A stretch of 64,000 nucleotides of DNA from WLMZ01 sp031410915 (GTDB lineage Bacteria; Actinomycetota; Acidimicrobiia; Acidimicrobiales; Ilumatobacteraceae), in contig JANNZY010000037.1 in the NCBI GenBank assembly GCA_031410915.1, positions 62,001 through 126,000 on the forward strand. Direction: 5' to 3'. Every line of letters starts with the position of its first letter. The stretch's first letter is position 1. The notes below the pieces were generated by a model. The model ran no database searches, had not been told where the DNA came from, and was given only the letters and a program-made list of their open reading frames with translations. Positions 59,652 to 64,000 of this stretch are shown here, one piece after another. A program made the position numbers and the translations under genes.

Positions 59652-60832
59652 GGTCCCTCCACGGGGTCGAGGCCGAGCTCGGCGAGCACCGAGTCCAGGA
59701 TCGTCAGGTCGTAGATGCCGGTCAGGTCGACCGGGTCGAGCAGGCCGATGGCCTCGGCGTCCTTGGCCGATTCGGTCAGCGATGCCGCGATCGGATCGAC
59801 CGTGAAGTGCAGGTTCGCCCAAGCGGCCTGGATCACCTCGTCCTGCAATGGCTTGTCGGTGATCTCGGCGATGCCGGCGTTGGTGGCTGCCTGCGCCGCG
59901 GCCGGGTCGGCGTCGATCGCGTCGATCGACGCGACGAGGCCCTTCAAGAGATTGGCGATCGTGTCCGAATGCTTCTCCAAGAACTCGGTCGTGACGATGA
60001 GGTGCGTGGTCACGTACTGGCCGTCCGGCCACAGATCGCGTTCGTCGACCAGGACCTTGCCGCCGCCTTCGAGGATCAGGCGCGTCGCCCACGGTTCGGG
60101 CACCCAGGCACCGACGATGGATCCGTCGATGAACGCGGCCAGCGTGTCAGCGTTGGCCTGGGGGAGCACGGAGACGTCACCGCCGCCGGCCGTGTCGGTC
60201 TCGAGGCCGTTGTCCTTCAGCCAACTGCGCAACGCGACGTCCTGCGTGCCGCCGAGCTGCGGCGAGGCGACGCTCTTGCCGCGCAGGTCATCAGGACCGT
60301 TGATCTCCGGCTTGACGACGAAGAACGCGCCGCCCGACGTGGTGCCGCTCACGATGCGGATGCCCTCGCCGCCGGTCTTGGCGAAGTAGTTGATGGCCGG
60401 ATTCGGCCCGATGAAGCTGGCGTCGAGCGCACCGGAGGCGATGGCCTCGATGGCCTCCGGCCCGGCGTTGAACGCCGATGTCTCGAGCGTGACATTCGGG
60501 CCGAGGCTGTCCAGGAACAAGCCCTCCTGCAACCCGACCAGCGCCGGCGCGTGCGTGACGTTGGGGAAGTAGCCGAGCCGCAACGTGACCGGCTCCGACG
60601 AGGTCGTGTCCGCCGCAGCAGTCGTGTCCGGCGCTGCCGAGTCGGCGGGGACTGTGCTGTCGGCTGGTGCCGCCGTGTCGGCCGACGACACCGCCGTGCT
60701 GGACGCAGGCGCGGCCGTGGTCTCGCTGGAGGCCTTCGGATCGTCGGAGCCACAGGCGGCCAAGGCGATCAGGCCGGTGAGGGCGAGAGCGATGGTGGCA
60801 GGGCGACTGCACCAGCCACGGCGGGGGTTCAT
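59648..60832 (-). CDS. Substrate-binding lipoprotein of the sulfonate/nitrate-type ABC importer
   Basis: A 394-residue exported receptor. Signal peptide and lipobox: ATIALALTGLIALAAC, with acylation at the Cys near residue 27. A ~50-residue Ala/Ser/Thr/Asp linker follows, then the binding fold (LRLGYFPNVTHAPALVGLQE; SFIGPNPAINYFAKTGG; GTTSGGAFFVVKPE), as in SsuA/TauA/NrtA proteins. The start is ATG 60832 with TTTGGAG 9 nt upstream; TTG 60847 is an alternative. The promoter region carries two palindromic boxes. Confidence 0.93.
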   Translation of the reverse strand: MNPRRGWCSRPATIALALTGLIALAACGSDDPKASSETTAAPASSTAVSSADTAAPADSTVPADSAAPDTTAAADTTSSEPVTLRLGYFPNVTHAPALVGLQEGLFLDSLGPNVTLETSAFNAGPEAIEAIASGALDASFIGPNPAINYFAKTGGEGIRIVSGTTSGGAFFVVKPEINGPDDLRGKSVASPQLGGTQDVALRSWLKDNGLETDTAGGGDVSVLPQANADTLAAFIDGSIVGAWVPEPWATRLILEGGGKVLVDERDLWPDGQYVTTHLIVTTEFLEKHSDTIANLLKGLVASIDAIDADPAAAQAATNAGIAEITDKPLQDEVIQAAWANLHFTVDPIAASLTESAKDAEAIGLLDPVDLTGIYDLTILDSVLAELGLDPVEGP

Positions 60833-60849
60833 GGGAATGGGCTCCAAAT

Positions 60850-60892
60850 CTGATCGGATTGGTCAAGATTAGAACACATCCAATCGGATTGG
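60850..60892 (-). promoter_or_regulatory. Promoter with two palindromic operator-like boxes for the ABC importer operon
   Basis: CCAATCGGATTGG at 60880-60892 is a perfect 6+1+6 inverted repeat. A second, one-sided degenerate copy, CTGATCGGATTGG, lies at 60850-60862, 30 bp (about three helical turns) away. Between them, on the reverse strand, is TAATCT (60868-60873), a likely -10 box, with a weak -35 (TTCCAA) 17 bp upstream inside the first palindrome. A dimeric regulator bound at both would cover the promoter. The regulator is not encoded next to the operon. The rest of the 262 nt gap to 61095 holds no gene. Confidence 0.6.
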
Positions 60893-61094
60893 AAATCCCT
60901 TCCACAACCTGACACGCGTTTTGCGCTGATCATTCGGTGCCGGTCGACACCCAGATCGGGCAGGGCTCGAGCCATCACCTCCATCTGGGCGCCGATGAAT
61001 GCGACTGTGAGCTGCTGTGACGCCCAGAAAGAGACCCGCGGGCAGTCGAACGCGACGAGGCCGAGCGAAGCGATGAGTTCCGGGGCGGCGGGTG

Positions 61095-61916
61095 TTACCG
61101 CTCGTCGAGGGCGCAACGCGTGTACACGTCGATGCGTACGTCGAGCCGTACGGTGCCAACCGCATCCACGAACGCCGCGACTCGCTCGGGGATGGCGGTC
61201 CACCAGTACGGCGTCATCGCCAACAGGCTGCGGCGGAGTTCGGACGTGAACAGGTCGACATCGGCGGTGACCCGAGTGGTCGCGATCGGAGCGCACGGAT
61301 GCACGATCTCGTCGTGGGGACGCGGGTCGTCGTACAGCGCCGCAACGACTTCGCGCAGATGCTCGGCCGACGGTGTCGCCACGACCGCGACGCCGGCGGG
61401 GCGCAGCACACGAGCCATCTCGGCGAACTCCCGGGGCGAGAAAACGTTGACGACGACGTCGAAGGCGCCTTCGAAGAACGGGAGATCTGCGGCCGACGCG
61501 ACGGCGAAGCGACAGGCTGCGCCGTCATCGACCTTCGACTCGCGCTTGGCTGCGAGACGGACGGCCGGTTTGGAGATGTCGATGCCCCACCCGTCGCACG
61601 CGGCCGCCTCGACGGCTGCGCGCAGGTAGCTGCCCTCGCCACAACCGACGTCGAGGATCGTGCGGGGCTGCACGCCGGCAACCGTGGCGGCGACAGCATC
61701 GATCAGCGGCGCGTAGATGCCGGCGTCGAAGACAGCGCGCCGGGCACGGATCATCGCGTCGTCGTCGCCGTGTTCGCGGCCCTTCAGCCGGCCACCACGC
61801 AGCAGGTTCACGTAGCCCTCGCGTGCCCGGTCGTAGTGGTGCCCGGCCGCGCACGAATACGACGCCGCGACCTCCTTGAGCGCGTGCGCGCAGACAGGGC
61901 AGCGATAGAGCGGCAC
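61095..61916 (-). CDS. RlmA-family 23S rRNA (guanine-N1) methyltransferase
   Basis: A 273-residue SAM-dependent methyltransferase. The N-terminal zinc finger reads YRCPVCAHALKE then YSCAAGHHYDRAREGYVNLL, the standard RlmA opening. The SAM site is ILDVGCGEGSYLRAAVE; VFSPREFAEMARVLRPAG follows. RlmA-I and RlmA-II modify G745 or G748 of 23S rRNA; which one applies cannot be decided. GTG start 6 nt from a reverse-strand TAGGGT, thus leaderless, sharing its promoter element with folP. Confidence 0.9.
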   Translation of the reverse strand: MPLYRCPVCAHALKEVAASYSCAAGHHYDRAREGYVNLLRGGRLKGREHGDDDAMIRARRAVFDAGIYAPLIDAVAATVAGVQPRTILDVGCGEGSYLRAAVEAAACDGWGIDISKPAVRLAAKRESKVDDGAACRFAVASAADLPFFEGAFDVVVNVFSPREFAEMARVLRPAGVAVVATPSAEHLREVVAALYDDPRPHDEIVHPCAPIATTRVTADVDLFTSELRRSLLAMTPYWWTAIPERVAAFVDAVGTVRLDVRIDVYTRCALDER

Positions 61917-61922
61917 GCCGGA

Positions 61923-61932
61923 ACCCTACGCT
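61923..61932. promoter_or_regulatory. Overlapping divergent -10 boxes of rlmA-like gene and folP
   Basis: The 10 bp ACCCTACGCT contains TACGCT (61927-61932, forward, 8 nt before GTG 61941) and, on the reverse strand, TAGGGT (61928-61923, 6 nt before GTG 61916). The two hexamers share the central TA. Both genes would be leaderless, and the whole intergenic region is only 24 bp. Confidence 0.55.
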
Positions 61933-61940
61933 GCAGCTTC

Positions 61941-62798
61941 GTGTGGGAACTTCGATCACGACGGGGTTGGACGATGCGTTGGAGCGGCTGTGCCGTGATG
62001 GGCATCGTCAACGTCACGCCGGATTCGTTCTCCGACGGAGGTCAGTTCCTGGACCTCGACGCTGCTGTGGCCCACGGCCTCCTCCTGGCCGGACAGGGAG
62101 CGATGATCGTCGACATCGGTGGTGAGTCGACCCGCCCGGGATCGACGGGCGTGGATCTCGACACCGAGTTGTCGCGGGTGATCCCGGTGATCGAGCGCCT
62201 CGTGCCTCTGCTCGCCTCGGTGGGCACCGGCGATGTGCGAATCAGCATCGACACACGCAAGCCCACCGTTGCGGCAGCCGCCATCGCCGCGGGAGCGTCA
62301 ATCGTGAACGACATCACGGCGCTGGAGGATCCCGAAATGGTCGCGGTGTGCGCGGACGCAGGCGTGCCCGCCGTGCTCGTGCACATGCAGGGCACGCCCG
62401 AGGACATGCAGCTCGATCCACGCTACGACGACGTCGTCGGCGAAGTCAGCGCGTTCCTCGACGATCGCGCGTCGGCGGGTATGCGCGCCGGCGTGCCGTC
62501 GGTGCTCGTCGATCCGGGCATCGGCTTCGGCAAGACGCTGCAGCACAACGTCGCGCTGCTCCGAGCGCTGCCCCTCGGCCTGGCTCACCCGGTGCTCGTC
62601 GGGGCATCGCGCAAACGATTGATCCAGACCCTCGCCGGGCTCGAGGCGTCCGCCGATCGTGATGCCGGCAGTGTCGCCGTGCATCTCTTCGCGGCGCGTC
62701 GCGGTGCAGCGATGGTGCGTGCGCACGACGTTGCGGCGCACATCCAGGCGCTGGCGATCGCGGCCGCGCTCGAGCCGACAACTGGTCAGCCGAGCTGA
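61941..62798 (+). CDS. folP: Dihydropteroate synthase
   Basis: Folate enzyme joining p-aminobenzoate to hydroxymethyl-dihydropterin diphosphate, 285 residues. Motifs: MGIVNVTPDSFSDGG, IVDIGGESTRPGS, ISIDTRKPTVAAAA, SIVNDITAL, VHMQGTPEDMQ, DPGIGFGKTLQHN and VGASRKRLI, all pterin or sulfonamide-site regions. The start is set at GTG 61941 by the -10 box; ATG 61974 is an alternative. Its 3' end overlaps the convergent HIT gene by 13 nt. Confidence 0.95.
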   Translation: MWELRSRRGWTMRWSGCAVMGIVNVTPDSFSDGGQFLDLDAAVAHGLLLAGQGAMIVDIGGESTRPGSTGVDLDTELSRVIPVIERLVPLLASVGTGDVRISIDTRKPTVAAAAIAAGASIVNDITALEDPEMVAVCADAGVPAVLVHMQGTPEDMQLDPRYDDVVGEVSAFLDDRASAGMRAGVPSVLVDPGIGFGKTLQHNVALLRALPLGLAHPVLVGASRKRLIQTLAGLEASADRDAGSVAVHLFAARRGAAMVRAHDVAAHIQALAIAAALEPTTGQPS

Positions 62799-63181
62799 TC
62801 GCGGATCGCCTGCGCGCTGGACTCGAGCGCGTCGCGATCGATGGACGCAGCAGCGTTGGCGAAGTTGAGCTGACCCATGTTCGTGGTCGGAATGAGGTGG
62901 ATGTGGGCGTGGGGCACCTCGTAGCCGGCGATGATCATGCCGACGCGGTCACAGGCGAAGGCACGCTGTTGGGCCTGGCCGACGCGATGGCTGACGGCGA
63001 ACAGATGCCCTGCCAACTCCGGCGAGCAGTCGACCCAGTGGTCGACCTCCTCGATCGGCACGACGAGGGCATGGCCGTGGGCGAGCGGGTTGATCGACAT
63101 GAACACGACGCAGTGCTCGTCGCGATGCACGAACGTTCCGGGGATCTCGCCGTCGATGATGCGGGTGAAGATGGTTGGCAT
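62786..63181 (-). CDS. HIT-family hydrolase (HINT type)
   Basis: A 131-residue histidine-triad protein, opening with the typical MPTIFTRIIDGEIPGTFVH; NPLAHGHALVVPIEEVDHW and the active site PHAHIHLIP follow. HINT proteins hydrolyse adenosine 5'-phosphoramidates. The ATG at 63181 has no ribosome site but lies 2 nt after the stop of a 17-codon leaderless reading frame, which may deliver ribosomes to it. In-frame upstream ATGs (63205, 63256) are less likely given the family's N-terminus. Confidence 0.9.
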   Translation of the reverse strand: MPTIFTRIIDGEIPGTFVHRDEHCVVFMSINPLAHGHALVVPIEEVDHWVDCSPELAGHLFAVSHRVGQAQQRAFACDRVGMIIAGYEVPHAHIHLIPTTNMGQLNFANAAASIDRDALESSAQAIRDQLG

Positions 63182-63183
63182 GA

Positions 63184-63237
63184 TCAACCGGCGCACCCGG
63201 ACCATGCGTCGGACCCGGATCGTGGTGGCGTACCCAT
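63184..63237 (-). CDS. Possible 17-residue leaderless leader peptide upstream of the HIT gene
   Basis: On the reverse strand TACAGT (63249-63244) ends 6 nt before ATG 63237. That ATG opens a frame encoding MGTPPRSGSDAWSGCAG and ending in TGA 2 nt before the HIT ATG, in a different frame. Since neither the promoter spacing nor the sequence offers the HIT gene its own ribosome site, reinitiation after this peptide is plausible. It is too short for codon statistics. Confidence 0.35.
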   Translation of the reverse strand: MGTPPRSGSDAWSGCAG

Positions 63238-63243
63238 GTCCCG

Positions 63244-63249
63244 ACTGTA
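63244..63249 (-). promoter_or_regulatory. Putative -10 box (TACAGT) of the HIT gene
   Basis: Reverse-strand TACAGT, the same hexamer used before divIVA and before the divergent gene at 63270. It ends 6 nt before the ATG of the short leader frame and about 62 nt before the HIT ATG. Confidence 0.45.
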
Positions 63250-63257
63250 GGCCCATG

Positions 63258-63263
63258 TACAGT
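63258..63263 (+). promoter_or_regulatory. Putative -10 box (TACAGT) of the CDP-alcohol phosphatidyltransferase gene, leaderless
   Basis: TACAGT ends 6 nt before GTG 63270 and decides that start over in-frame codons further upstream that lie in the HIT gene. Confidence 0.5.
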
Positions 63264-63269
63264 TCGGTC

Positions 63270-63902
63270 GTGACGTCCGAGGAGTCCACGGCAGCGACGA
63301 CGAACCGCATCCTCACCGTGCCGAACGTCATGTCGCTCATCCGCCTCGGATGCATCCCGATCTTTCTCTACATGTTGTTCGGTCGTGACAATCGGGCGGG
63401 CGCAGCGTGGATCCTCGGCGGGCTCGGCGCGACCGACTGGATCGACGGATATGTGGCGCGGCGGTTCAACCAGGTCAGCGAGCTGGGCAAGGTGCTCGAT
63501 CCAACAGCCGACCGGTTGATGTTCATCGTCGGCCTTGGCGCCTTGATCATCGATCACGCCGGACCGGCCTGGTTCTACTGGGCCGTGCTGGTGCGCGAAG
63601 CGCTGTTCGGCGGCACGGTGCTCATCGCCACGCTGGCGGGCATGAAGCGATTCGACGTCACGTACCTGGGCAAGCTGGCAACGTTCCTGCTGATGTTCGC
63701 CATCCCAGGTCTGTTGATCGGATCGTCAGATCTCGGCATCGCTCGGCTGTTCGAGGTCGCCGGCTGGCTGTTGGCCATCCCCGGCCTGGCCATCAGCTAC
63801 TGGACCGCGATCACCTACATCCCGGTCCTGCGCCGCAACCTGCGTGAGGGACGCAGCGAGCGGGCCGCGGGCCACCTGCGTGGCGAGGCGCCGCTGCCGT
63901 GA
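63270..63902 (+). CDS. CDP-alcohol phosphatidyltransferase (PgsA or cardiolipin-synthase type)
   Basis: A 210-residue membrane enzyme with five to six spans. The family motif is complete: DWIDGYVARRFNQVSELGKV and then LDPTADRL (D-x2-DG-x2-AR-x8-G-x3-D-x3-D), unlike the Lys variant at 40840. TVPNVMSLIRLGCIPIFLYM opens the first span, as in phosphatidylglycerophosphate synthases; actinobacterial cardiolipin synthases have the same motif, so the product remains open. The stop overlaps the next gene (GTGA). Confidence 0.88.
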   Translation: MTSEESTAATTNRILTVPNVMSLIRLGCIPIFLYMLFGRDNRAGAAWILGGLGATDWIDGYVARRFNQVSELGKVLDPTADRLMFIVGLGALIIDHAGPAWFYWAVLVREALFGGTVLIATLAGMKRFDVTYLGKLATFLLMFAIPGLLIGSSDLGIARLFEVAGWLLAIPGLAISYWTAITYIPVLRRNLREGRSERAAGHLRGEAPLP

Positions 63903-64000
63903 AGGCCGTCATCATGGCGGGCGGCGAGGGCTCACGTCTCCGCCCGCTCACATCGAACGCGCCCAAGCCGATGCTGCCTGTCGCCAACGTGCCGATGATG
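63899..64000 (+). CDS. NDP-sugar nucleotidyltransferase (3'-truncated by window edge)
   Basis: Only the first 34 codons are in the window. KAVIMAGGEGSRLRPLTSN and then APKPMLPVANVPMM are the nucleotide-binding and metal-binding start of glucose-1-phosphate or mannose-1-phosphate nucleotidyltransferases. Sugar and base specificity cannot be judged from this part. GTG start overlapping the upstream stop. Confidence 0.88.
   Translation, partial: MKAVIMAGGEGSRLRPLTSNAPKPMLPVANVPMM

Overview
This 64 kb window is continuous high-GC bacterial chromosome, densely coding, with many 1-4 nt stop/start overlaps. The gene content points to the phylum Actinomycetota: a DAP-type MurE, SepF and DivIVA directly after FtsZ with no FtsA, a type-2 IleRS, the bacterial proteasome activator Bpa, the mycothiol enzyme MshC, an F420:NADP reductase, an InhA-like enoyl reductase, and a thrS-HIT-pgsA-patA (phosphatidylinositol mannoside) neighbourhood. 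The style suggests class Acidimicrobiia (Ilumatobacter-like); that class call is inference. I see no tRNA, rRNA, CRISPR array, insertion sequence or prophage.

Layout. 1-16853: a division and cell-wall cluster in one direction (murE end, mraY, ftsW, murG, murC, murB, ftsQ, ftsZ, yggS, sepF, divIVA, ileS, a DksA/TraR-like gene, lspA, rluD). murF and murD are absent from their usual places. 16869-28519: an Rrf2 regulator, a phosphodiesterase-like enzyme, bpa, dnaE, an unknown gene overlapping a nitroreductase, an L,D-transpeptidase, a lipoprotein/YyaL pair and a HEPN protein. 28599-33689: gnd, fabI/inhA, the F420 reductase coupled to mshC, and a PlsC acyltransferase. 33731-36166: an 811-residue protein joining a DUF4157 (eCIS-core) metallopeptidase-like domain to a PI3/PI4-kinase-like catalytic centre; this is the most unusual gene here. 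36211-42603: thrS, a HIT protein, a small membrane protein, a reverse-strand insertion of two genes (one DUF2510 plus zinc finger), then pgsA and patA. 42907-49557: an EF-G-like GTPase and two cyclic-di-GMP genes (one GGDEF, one GGDEF-EAL). 49739-57917: M20 peptidase, DUF2207 membrane protein, DEAD-box helicase, thiolase, GNAT, flavin monooxygenase. 57938-60832: a sulfonate/nitrate-type ABC importer with palindromic boxes at its promoter. 61095-64000: rlmA, folP, a HIT hydrolase, a CDP-alcohol phosphatidyltransferase and the start of an NDP-sugar nucleotidyltransferase.

How it works together. The first block makes lipid II and builds the division ring, with lspA and rluD as passengers. Several genes draw on shared actinobacterial redox cofactors (F420, mycothiol), and others make phosphatidylinositol-type lipids. 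A recurring expression signal ties the window together: a TAnnnT -10 box lies 6-8 nt before a start codon at many genes, as expected for leaderless mRNAs. That signal was used here to choose several starts.
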